DNA from: an uncultured Holophagaceae bacterium
Lineage (GTDB): Bacteria; Acidobacteriota; Holophagae; Holophagales; Holophagaceae
Reading direction: 5' to 3'
NCBI GenBank assembly: GCA_903890595.1
Contig: CAITBU010000048.1
Location: 1 to 5,199, forward strand
DNA length: 5,199 bases
Shown: positions 1 to 5,124 of the stretch, one piece after another
Numbering within the stretch: position 1 is the first letter of the stretch
How the letters are laid out: each line of letters begins with the position of its first letter
The notes under the pieces: generated by a model
What the model was told of the DNA's origin: nothing
Seen by the model: only the letters and a program-made list of their open reading frames with translations
Database searches by the model: none
Position numbers and translations under genes: made by a program

Positions 1-786
1 GGGGTGGACATCGTGCAGGTGGGGTCCTTCGTGCGGGGGGACAAGGTGCCCCAGATGGCGGACACGGACGACCTGTTTCGCACCCTGGCGGGGGAGTCCC
101 ACCGGGCCCTGCTGTCGGCCCTGGTGCTCAACGACAAGGGCCTGGAGCGGGCGCTGGCAGTGGGGGTGCCGCTCATCTGCCTGGGCGTCTCGGCCTCCGA
201 GACCCACAGCCGCAAGAACACCGGCATGGGCACGGACGACGCCCAGCGCCGCATTATCGCGCTGGCCCTGGCGGCCCGGCAGGCGGGTCGCCGGGTGCAG
301 GTGAGCGTGCAGAGCGCCTTCGGCTGCGGCTTCGAGGGGGCCATCGCCGAGGACCGCGTGCGGGCCATGGTCGAGGCCTATCTGGCGGCGGGTCTGACGG
401 CCATCAGCCTGGCGGACACCGCCGGCCACGCCTACCCGGCCCAGATGCAGCGCCTGGTGGCGCAGGTGCTGACCCTGGAGCCAGCCGCCGAGGTCACTGC
501 CCACATCCACGACACCTACGGCCTGGGCATGGCCAACGTCTACGCCGCCATGGAGGCCGGTGCCACGGCCATCGAGACCAGCTTCGGCGGTCTGGGCGGC
601 TGCCCCTTCACCAAGGTGGCCGCCGGCAACGTCGCCACCGAGGACCTCGTGCACGGCCTCCAGCGGGCCGGCCAGCGCACGGACATCAACCTTGCCACCC
701 TCGTCAGCGTCGCCCAGGACGTCGCCACCCACTTCGGCCGCGAGCTACCCGGCCGCGTCCATCGGGCCGGAGCGATTCAGCCATGA
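1..786 (+). CDS. HMG-CoA lyase-like acyl-CoA lyase (DRE-TIM metallolyase), 5'-truncated; candidate citramalyl-CoA lyase
   Basis: The protein belongs to the HMG-CoA lyase family, TIM-barrel enzymes that use a divalent metal to cleave 3-hydroxy-acyl-CoAs to acetyl-CoA plus a keto acid. The reading frame is open from base 1. The GTG at base 4 lies inside the conserved strand leading to VGSFV and VPQMAD (46-63), so it is not the start; roughly 35-40 N-terminal residues, including the metal-binding Asp, lie upstream of the window. Visible family marks are SASETHSRKN (codons near 190-220), FGCGFEG, the metal-binding His-x-His of AHIHDTYG (His codons at 502 and 508), the catalytic-loop Cys of GLGGCPF (codon 601) and the Asn of GNVATEDL (codon 628). 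The stop is TGA 784-786. Neighbours are a CoA-transferase and a LeuCD-type hydro-lyase, which suggests citramalyl-CoA or a similar substrate rather than leucine catabolism. HMG-CoA itself remains possible. The family call is firm; the substrate is inference. Confidence 0.9.
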   Translation, partial: GVDIVQVGSFVRGDKVPQMADTDDLFRTLAGESHRALLSALVLNDKGLERALAVGVPLICLGVSASETHSRKNTGMGTDDAQRRIIALALAARQAGRRVQVSVQSAFGCGFEGAIAEDRVRAMVEAYLAAGLTAISLADTAGHAYPAQMQRLVAQVLTLEPAAEVTAHIHDTYGLGMANVYAAMEAGATAIETSFGGLGGCPFTKVAAGNVATEDLVHGLQRAGQRTDINLATLVSVAQDVATHFGRELPGRVHRAGAIQP

Positions 787-814
787 GGAAATCCCAAGTG
801 ATCTTTTTCGCCAA

Positions 815-871
815 ATCAATTTCATCGCAGAGCGAAGCACCGCGGGCGCTTCGCTCTGCGATGAAATTGAT
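815..871. repeat. Perfect 24-bp inverted repeat (long hairpin) between the lyase and CoA-transferase genes
   Basis: The arms at 815-838 and 848-871 are exact reverse complements over 24 bases, with a 9-base loop (ACCGCGGGC). Two further C-G pairs are possible inside the loop (840-846 and 841-845). No run of T follows either arm, so it is not a standard intrinsic terminator on either strand. It lies 6 bases upstream of the CoA-transferase Shine-Dalgarno site. It could be a dispersed REP-like palindrome, an mRNA-stability or processing element, or a structure tuning expression of downstream genes. No flanking target-site duplication was seen. The repeat itself is seen directly; its role is not known. 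Confidence 0.95.
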
Positions 872-876
872 AGGAT

Positions 877-883
877 GAGAGGA
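877..883 (+). promoter_or_regulatory. Ribosome binding site of the CoA-transferase
   Basis: GAGAGGA ends 4 bases before the ATG at 888. It fixes the start of the CoA-transferase and sits just after the long hairpin, so that structure could affect its accessibility. Confidence 0.7.
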
Positions 884-887
884 CTTT

Positions 888-2087
888 ATGTCGAGGAAGA
901 TCCTCCAAGGCATCAAGGTGTTGGACCTGACGAACGTGCTGTCGGGGCCGTTCACGACACTGCATCTGGCGCTGCTGGGGGCGGAGGTCATCAAGGTCGA
1001 GAACCCCAAGGATGGGGACTTGGCTCGCAAGCTGGGCATCGTGCCGGCGCTCAACAAGCAGCTCATGGGCACCAGCTTTCTGGCGCAGAACTGCAACAAG
1101 CAGTCCATCACCCTGAACACCAAGGCCCCGGAGGGCAAGGACCTGTTCCGCCGCCTGGTGCTGGACGCCGATGTGGTGGTGGAGAACTTCCGCCCCGGCG
1201 TCATGGCGCGCCTGGGCCTGGACTACGCCACCCTCTCGGCCCTCAATCCGCGCCTGATCTACTGCGCCATCTCGGGCTTCGGGCAGACCGGTCCCGATGC
1301 CCTGAAGCCGGCCTATGACCAGATCATCCAGGGGCTCTCGGGCGAGATGGCTGTGAACGGTGACGAGCGCCTCAGTCCCCTGCGCACGGGCTTCCCCGTC
1401 TGCGACACGGTGGGCGGTCTCAATGCGGCCTTTGCGGTGATGGCGGCGCTCTTCCACCGGGAGCGCACCGGCGAGGGCCAGTTCATCGACGTGGCCCTGC
1501 TGGACAGCATCATGCCCCTCATGGGCTGGGTGGCGGCGAACCTGCTCATCGGCGGCGAGCAGCCCACCCTCATGGGCAATGACAACTTCACGGCGGCCCC
1601 CAGCGGGACCTTCTGCACGCAGGACGGCCACATCAACATCGCCGCCAACAAGCAGGAGCAGTGGGAGGCGGTCTGTGATGTGCTGGGCGTGCCGGAGCTG
1701 AAGACCGATCCCCGCTTCCAGGAGCGGGACACCCGCAAGAAAAATCGGCGGGAGTTGACTCCTCTCCTGGAGGCTCGGCTTAGCCAGAAACCTACCGGTT
1801 TCTGGGTGATGGAACTGAATCTGAAAGATGTACCCAGCGGAGAAATCCTGGGCCTTGAGGCCGCATTGCGGCAGCCTCAGGTGGAGCACCGGCAGGTGCT
1901 GCAGAAGGTCCCGGTGGCTGGGTTCGGTGACATCGAGGTGTTCGGGCTCACGGCCCGCTTCGACAAGACGCCAGGGGCCGTGGAGACCCCCCCGCCCACC
2001 CTGGGCGAGCACAATGCACAGGTCTACGGGGCCCTTGGGCTCTCCGAGGCCGAGCAGTCTGAACTGAAAGCCAAGGGCGTCATCTGA
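888..2087 (+). CDS. Class III CoA-transferase (CaiB/BaiF, formyl-CoA transferase family)
   Basis: This 399-residue protein has the usual length of a family III CoA-transferase. These enzymes move CoA between two carboxylic acids through an aspartyl-CoA thioester. Family marks are the N-terminal GIKVLDLTNVLSGP (8-21), GAEVIKVENP (31-40), ENFRPGVMARLGLDY (from Glu99), ISGFGQTGP, and the segment GFPVCDTVGG, whose Asp173 matches the catalytic Asp of formyl-CoA transferase. DGHINIAANKQEQW and the C-terminal PTLGEHN are also typical. The ATG at 888 has an SD site and matches the family N-terminus. The gene ends 10 nt before the LeuC-like gene, whose SD overlaps its TGA, so the two are probably coupled. 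Codons from about 1740 to 1883 are clearly less GC-rich at the third position than the rest. Known relatives handle oxalate, carnitine, malate and citramalate; a citramalate-type acid fits this operon, but the sequence alone does not settle the substrate. Confidence 0.93.
   Translation: MSRKILQGIKVLDLTNVLSGPFTTLHLALLGAEVIKVENPKDGDLARKLGIVPALNKQLMGTSFLAQNCNKQSITLNTKAPEGKDLFRRLVLDADVVVENFRPGVMARLGLDYATLSALNPRLIYCAISGFGQTGPDALKPAYDQIIQGLSGEMAVNGDERLSPLRTGFPVCDTVGGLNAAFAVMAALFHRERTGEGQFIDVALLDSIMPLMGWVAANLLIGGEQPTLMGNDNFTAAPSGTFCTQDGHINIAANKQEQWEAVCDVLGVPELKTDPRFQERDTRKKNRRELTPLLEARLSQKPTGFWVMELNLKDVPSGEILGLEAALRQPQVEHRQVLQKVPVAGFGDIEVFGLTARFDKTPGAVETPPPTLGEHNAQVYGALGLSEAEQSELKAKGVI
1784..1805. 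repeat. 9-bp perfect inverted repeat inside the CoA-transferase gene
   Basis: CCAGAAACC (1784-1792) and GGTTTCTGG (1797-1805) are exact reverse complements with a 4-base loop. The hairpin lies in coding sequence, within the stretch of atypical codon use. No T-run follows. A function is not evident. Confidence 0.8.
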
Positions 2088-2091
2088 GGAG
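2086..2091 (+). promoter_or_regulatory. Ribosome binding site of the LeuC-like gene, overlapping the upstream stop codon
   Basis: GAGGAG starts inside the TGA (2085-2087) of the CoA-transferase and lies 6 bases before ATG 2098. That spacing favours ATG 2098 over the in-frame ATG at 2104 and suggests translational coupling. Confidence 0.75.
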
Positions 2092-2097
2092 CCAGTC

Positions 2098-3384
2098 ATG
2101 GGCATGAGCGTTGTGGAAAAGATCCTGGCCCGCGCCTCGGGCCTCCCTGCCGTGGCTGCGGGGGATGTGGTGGAGCCCAAGGTGGACCTGGCCATGTCCC
2201 ACGAGAACGCGGCCCTGGTGATCAACCAGTTCCAGGAGGTGTTCCAGGGCACGGGGCAGGCACCGACGGTGTGGGATCCCTCGCGGATCGCCATCATCTT
2301 CGACCACCGGGTGCCGGCGGAGTCCCCCAAGACCGCCACCAACCACAAGAAGATCCGCCAGTTCGTGGCGGCCAACGGCATCACCAAGTTCCACGACGTG
2401 CGCGGCGACGTGGGCGGCATCTGCCACCAGATCCTCCCCGAGTACGGCTACGTGCGACCGGGCTTCGTGGTGGTGGGGACGGACTCTCACACCACCAGCC
2501 ACGGCGCCCTGGGGGCCTTCAGCTTCGGCGTGGGTGCCACGGAGATGGCCTCGGCCTGGGCCCTGGGCATCGCGGTGAACATCGAGGTGCCCGCCACCAT
2601 CAAGGTGGTGGTGTCCGGCACCTTCCCCCCCATGGTCGGTCCCAAGGACCTGATCCTGCACCTCATCGGCCTGCTCACGGCCCAGGGTGCCAACTTCAAG
2701 GTGCTGGAGTTCCACGGCGAGACCATCCGCCAGATGAGCACCAGCGGGCGCATCGCCATCTGCAACATGAGCGTGGAGGCTGGTGCCACCTCGGGCATTG
2801 TTCCGGGGGATGCGGAGACGGTCCGCTACCTGCGCGAAGAAGCGGGCGTCACGGACGCCATCGACTGTGTCACGCCAGATGCCGATGCCACCTACGTGCG
2901 CACGGTGGAGATCAATGTCTCGGCCCTGGTGCCGCAGATCGCCTGCCCCCACATGGTGGACAACGTGAAGCCCATCGACCAGGTGCTGGGCATCCCCGTC
3001 CAGCAGATCGTCATCGGCAGCTGCACCAATGGCCGCCTGGATGACCTGGCCGCCGCGGCCGACATCCTGCGGGGCAAGAAGGTCGCTGAGGGTACCCGCA
3101 TGCTGGTGTTTCCGGCCTCGAGCAAGATCTTCGCCCAGGCCCTGGACAAGGGCTACATCCACGACTTCATGCGGGCCGGGGCCGTGGTGATGAACTCCGG
3201 CTGCGGGCCCTGCCTGGGGGTCCACGAAGGTGCCCTGGGGGATCACGAGGTGGCCCTCAGCACCACCAACCGCAACTTCAAGGGCCGCATGGGCAACCCC
3301 ACCGGCGAGGTCTACCTGTGCAGCCCCGTGGTGGCGGCGGCTTCCGCCATCACCGGCGTCATCACCGATCCGAGAAAGGGCTGA
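2098..3384 (+). CDS. LeuC/HacA-type hydro-lyase, large subunit (aconitase superfamily, [4Fe-4S])
   Basis: The 428-residue protein is the large subunit of a two-subunit aconitase-type dehydratase/isomerase. Its length is close to the roughly 420-residue archaeal-style LeuC/HacA group and shorter than the roughly 465-residue E. coli-type LeuC. The three cluster ligands are visible: Cys309 in GSCTNG, and Cys369 and Cys372 in NSGCGPCLG. Other family motifs are GDVGGICHQ, the active-site segment GTDSHTTSHGALGAF (127-141), GVGATEM and GPKDLILHLIG. The enzyme should add or remove water on a 2-hydroxy-dicarboxylate or tricarboxylate. It would usually be annotated 3-isopropylmalate dehydratase large subunit (leuC). 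The operon lacks leuA and leuB and carries a CoA-transferase and lyase, so citraconate/(R)-citramalate, dimethylmaleate/2,3-dimethylmalate or another substrate is as likely. The small subunit begins 3 nt after the stop. Family certain; substrate inferred. Confidence 0.93.
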   Translation: MGMSVVEKILARASGLPAVAAGDVVEPKVDLAMSHENAALVINQFQEVFQGTGQAPTVWDPSRIAIIFDHRVPAESPKTATNHKKIRQFVAANGITKFHDVRGDVGGICHQILPEYGYVRPGFVVVGTDSHTTSHGALGAFSFGVGATEMASAWALGIAVNIEVPATIKVVVSGTFPPMVGPKDLILHLIGLLTAQGANFKVLEFHGETIRQMSTSGRIAICNMSVEAGATSGIVPGDAETVRYLREEAGVTDAIDCVTPDADATYVRTVEINVSALVPQIACPHMVDNVKPIDQVLGIPVQQIVIGSCTNGRLDDLAAAADILRGKKVAEGTRMLVFPASSKIFAQALDKGYIHDFMRAGAVVMNSGCGPCLGVHEGALGDHEVALSTTNRNFKGRMGNPTGEVYLCSPVVAAASAITGVITDPRKG

Positions 3385-3387
3385 CCC

Positions 3388-3879
3388 ATGCCGAAAGTGA
3401 TCATCGCCCTCGAGAACGACATCAGCACCGACGACATCTACCCGGGCCGCTTCATGGCCACGGTGCTGCCCACGGAGACGCCCCAGTTCGCCTTCTTCGA
3501 CCGCACAGACTTCAACGCCAGCCTGAAGGCCAAGGCCTTCCCGCCGGGCTCGGTCATCGTCGGCGGGGAGAACTTCGGCTGCGGCTCCAGCCGGGAGCAG
3601 GCCTGCTCGACCTTGAAGGGCTACGACCTGGCCGTGGTGGCCCGGAGCATCTCCCGGATCTTCCTGCAGAACAGCATCAACCTGGGCCTGCAGGTGGTCA
3701 TCTGCCCCGGCATCGAGGCCACTGAGGGCGACGACCTGGAGATCACGGCGGACCAGGTGCTCAACCACAGCACCGGGAAGGCCTACGACCAGGTGAAGCT
3801 GCCCGCCGCCCGCAAGGGGATCATGGACGCCGGTGGGCTCATCGCCTACACCCGAGCCCGCCTGCTGGCGCGGGGCTAA
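3388..3879 (+). CDS. LeuD-type hydro-lyase, small subunit (aconitase swivel domain)
   Basis: This 163-residue protein is the swivel-domain partner of the preceding large subunit, with the short length typical of the archaeal-style LeuD group (E. coli LeuD is about 201). ISTDDIYPGRF (12-22) matches the family's N-terminal DTDxIxP region, and GGENFGCGSSREQA (59-72) carries the catalytic Ser-Ser-Arg (67-69). The loop after IYPGR reads Phe22-Met23-Ala24-Thr25. From memory, homoaconitase small subunits have Tyr-Leu-Arg-Thr here and isopropylmalate enzymes have a hydrophobic residue in place of the Arg. The Ala and the IYPGRF variant therefore suggest a substrate that is neither. GAGAAAGGG (3372-3380) serves as SD for ATG 3388. 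The TAA stop lies 3 nt from the stop of the convergent gene, and no terminator hairpin with a T-run is present. Usual annotation would be 3-isopropylmalate dehydratase small subunit. Confidence 0.92.
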   Translation: MPKVIIALENDISTDDIYPGRFMATVLPTETPQFAFFDRTDFNASLKAKAFPPGSVIVGGENFGCGSSREQACSTLKGYDLAVVARSISRIFLQNSINLGLQVVICPGIEATEGDDLEITADQVLNHSTGKAYDQVKLPAARKGIMDAGGLIAYTRARLLARG

Positions 3880-3882
3880 GCC

Positions 3883-4224
3883 TTAGGCGAAGCTGCCCCC
3901 GGTGGCCATGGGGGCCAGCTCCAGGGGATCGTAGTCCGCTGCGGTCACCCAGGACTCCATGAAGCTGAGCACTGACGCGGCCCGGAAGAACAGCAAAGGC
4001 ACGCCGTTGACCAGTGCCACCGGGAGTCCGCTCTGGCGCGGCCAGCTGCGGGCATCCAGGAGCTCCCGCTCCACGATGTAGAAACCGGCCGCATCCAGGA
4101 TGGAGACCATCTCCTGGGCCAGCACCAGCTCTCCCTGGGTAAAGCGGCGCAACCCCTCCTCGGGGGCGTATTCGGTCACGGCTGTCTGTGGCTTCACGGG
4201 ACCCCCTGGGGTTCTTACCTTCAT
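3883..4224 (-). CDS. Small cysteine-free protein, possible degenerate glutaredoxin-like fold
   Basis: I do not recognise this 113-residue protein with certainty. Its amino-acid composition is protein-like and the frame is open; a longer overlapping frame (to 4246) is rich in Arg, Gly and Pro and looks like a shadow. Residues 26-92 can be read as a thioredoxin/glutaredoxin-like order: a helix AQEMVSILDAAGF (36-48), a strand YIVERELL, then GLPVALVNGVPLLFF (66-80) with Pro68 where the cis-Pro would be, and a final helix ending at Trp92. The CxxC position falls near FTQGELVL and has no Cys; the protein has no Cys at all. The start is uncertain: ATG 4224 has only a G-rich stretch upstream, and in-frame GTG codons follow at residues 10 and 16. 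It lies 50 nt downstream of tpx with no terminator between, so co-transcription is likely. The gene's reality is moderately sure; the fold is a guess. Confidence 0.6.
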   Translation of the reverse strand: MKVRTPGGPVKPQTAVTEYAPEEGLRRFTQGELVLAQEMVSILDAAGFYIVERELLDARSWPRQSGLPVALVNGVPLLFFRAASVLSFMESWVTAADYDPLELAPMATGGSFA

Positions 4225-4274
4225 CGGCCCCCAAGGCCGCTGACATGAATTTCAGTTATTTTTTTCTTGGATGC

Positions 4275-4820
4275 CTACTCGGTGGTCTCCTGAGCGTCCT
4301 CGGGGCAGGGGTGGTGATGGTTGCGGATGGCGTAGAGCGCCAAGTCGTAGTCCGGCTCCAGTGTTAGTTCTGTCACCAGTTCCGTGTGCATGACCGTTCC
4401 GTTTTCGTCCAGAGCCACCACCGCCCGGGCCAGCAGGCCCCGCAGGGGGCCGTCCACCAGGGTGACGCCAAAGGCCTTGCCGAAGTCCGGGTGACGGAAG
4501 GCCGAGGCCGTTATGACGTTCGCCAGCCCCTCCGTGCTGCAAAAGCGGCTCTGCGCAAAGGGCAGGTCCATGGAGACGCAGAGCAGCACCGTGTCCCGCA
4601 GGTCGGCGGAGGCGTGGTTGAACCGGCGGACGCTCTCGGCGCAGGTGGCGGTGTCCAGGCTGGGGAAGATGCTCAGCAGGACGCGGCGGCCCTCCAGATC
4701 CACGCTGGTGAGCTCCGTGAGGTCCTTCTGGATGAGGGTAAAGGGCGGGGTGGCGTGGCCCGGGATGGGCAGCTCGCCGCAGGTGTGGACAGGGGTGCCG
4801 TTCAGGGTGAGGGTGGCCAT
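4275..4820 (-). CDS. tpx: Thiol peroxidase (atypical 2-Cys peroxiredoxin, Tpx)
   Basis: Tpx reduces hydrogen peroxide and organic hydroperoxides using thioredoxin. The 181-residue sequence follows E. coli Tpx along its length: FTLIQKDL, then IFPSLDTATCAESVRRFN with the Pro-x3-Thr-x2-Cys motif (Pro53, Thr57, peroxidatic Cys60), VSMDLPFAQSRFC with resolving Cys94, GLANVIT, FGVTLVDGPLRGLLARAVVALDENG with Arg132 at the catalytic Arg position, and LTLEPDYDLAL. An extra Cys81 matches a third Cys in E. coli Tpx. The start ATG 4820 has GGAGG six bases upstream (4827-4831). A C-terminal tail of about 14 residues (168-181, starting HHHPCP) extends past the usual end near residue 168. The gene is transcribed away from purD and is followed after 50 nt by the small cysteine-free gene. 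No promoter could be fixed. It is expected to act in the cytoplasm or periplasm according to lineage; no signal peptide is visible, so cytoplasm is favoured. Confidence 0.95.
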   Translation of the reverse strand: MATLTLNGTPVHTCGELPIPGHATPPFTLIQKDLTELTSVDLEGRRVLLSIFPSLDTATCAESVRRFNHASADLRDTVLLCVSMDLPFAQSRFCSTEGLANVITASAFRHPDFGKAFGVTLVDGPLRGLLARAVVALDENGTVMHTELVTELTLEPDYDLALYAIRNHHHPCPEDAQETTE

Positions 4821-4826
4821 GGGAAA

Positions 4827-4831
4827 CCTCC
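4827..4831 (-). promoter_or_regulatory. Ribosome binding site of tpx
   Basis: GGAGG on the minus strand lies 6 bases before ATG 4820. It selects this start over the upstream ATG at 4902, which is in another frame. Confidence 0.75.
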
Positions 4832-4959
4832 AGCGGGGTCATGCTACCCCCATCTTCGGAAACCGGAAGAGCACTCTTGACCTTGGGGTCCGGCACCTCC
4901 ATGGGCAGGGTAAACAGGGCTGGCCCATGGGGCTGAAACAGGGTCTACCCGTAAGGCAC

Positions 4960-5033
4960 TTCTCCCCCTCATCCCCTTCATCCCTGTTTATTAAAGGCTT
5001 TTTCTACTGGGATGAAGGGGATGAAGGGGAGAA
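4960..5033. repeat. 25-bp inverted repeat with one mismatch, built from 9-bp tandem units
   Basis: The arms at 4960-4984 and 5009-5033 are reverse complements except for one pair (C4968 opposite A5025). Each arm contains tandem copies of GGGATGAAG or its complement (two and a part copies on the right arm). The 24-base spacer is AT-rich and includes ATTAAA (TTTAAT on the minus strand), which resembles a -10 box, but no good -35 was found. The element fills the middle of the tpx/purD divergent region. A dispersed REP-like intergenic palindrome is my best reading; a regulatory role is possible. Confidence 0.9.
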
Positions 5034-5054
5034 AAAATAGCCTGTCGCCAGGCT
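5031..5054 (-). terminator. Leftward intrinsic-terminator-like hairpin
   Basis: Read on the minus strand, AGCCTG and CAGGCT form a 6-bp stem (5039-5044 with 5049-5054) around a GCGA tetraloop of the stable GNRA type. After one A comes a run of six T (5032-5037). It would stop leftward transcripts arriving from the purD side before they reach tpx. The short stem lowers certainty, and no leftward gene that would need it is visible in the window. Confidence 0.5.
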
Positions 5055-5114
5055 TCTATCTCCGCCAAGCGTCCTTGTGTCGTCCCGGATCTTCGCCTGG
5101 GGGATACTGATGGC

Positions 5115-5120
5115 GGAGGT
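5115..5120 (+). promoter_or_regulatory. Ribosome binding site of purD
   Basis: GGAGGT lies 4 bases before ATG 5125. It decides against the in-frame ATG at 5110, which has no SD and would place this site inside the coding sequence. Confidence 0.75.
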
Positions 5121-5124
5121 CCCC

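Larger units (their letters stand above)
4821..5124. other. Divergent intergenic region between tpx and purD
   Basis: This 304-nt region has no convincing gene. From left to right it holds the tpx RBS, a small AAGAG-CA-CTCTT inverted repeat (4867-4878), two copies of a CCATGGG...AAACAGGG motif (4899-4919 and 4925-4943), the long inverted repeat (4960-5033), the leftward terminator-like hairpin and the purD RBS. Promoters for tpx and purD must lie here or nearby, but I could not place consensus boxes. No PurR-like operator was seen. Confidence 0.7.

Noticed and set aside
815..871. Intrinsic terminator after the lyase gene
   Set aside because: The stem is strong but is followed on the plus strand by TAGGATGAGAGG and on the minus strand by only three T, so the required T-run is missing.
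822..2420. 532-residue minus-strand open frame antisense to the CoA-transferase
   Set aside because: Typical GC-rich shadow frame, with composition biased to Gly, Ala, Arg and His; the plus-strand gene is a clear family member.
2080..3768. 562-residue minus-strand open frame antisense to the hydro-lyase subunits
   Set aside because: Shadow of two well-supported plus-strand genes; its product is dominated by Gly, Ala, His, Val and Asp with no recognisable domain.
2098..3879. Simple leuCD of leucine biosynthesis
   Set aside because: Not excluded, but the operon has no leuA or leuB, is shared with a CoA-transferase and a lyase, and the small-subunit loop is atypical; kept as the alternative.
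4225..4265. Plus-strand terminator between the small gene and tpx (CGGCC/GGCCG stem and a run of seven T at 4259-4265)
   Set aside because: The T-run starts 19 bases after the stem; the nearer CTGA/TCAG stem has only 4 pairs. It is too weak to list.
4252..4902. Longer minus-strand open frame over tpx beginning MEVPDPKV
   Set aside because: Its product is rich in Pro, Gly, Arg and His with no family motifs and it overlaps tpx in another frame; the Tpx frame has catalytic residues and an SD site.
5075..5108. Sigma-70-like purD promoter (TTGTGT and GATACT)
   Set aside because: Spacing is 22 bases and both boxes match poorly.
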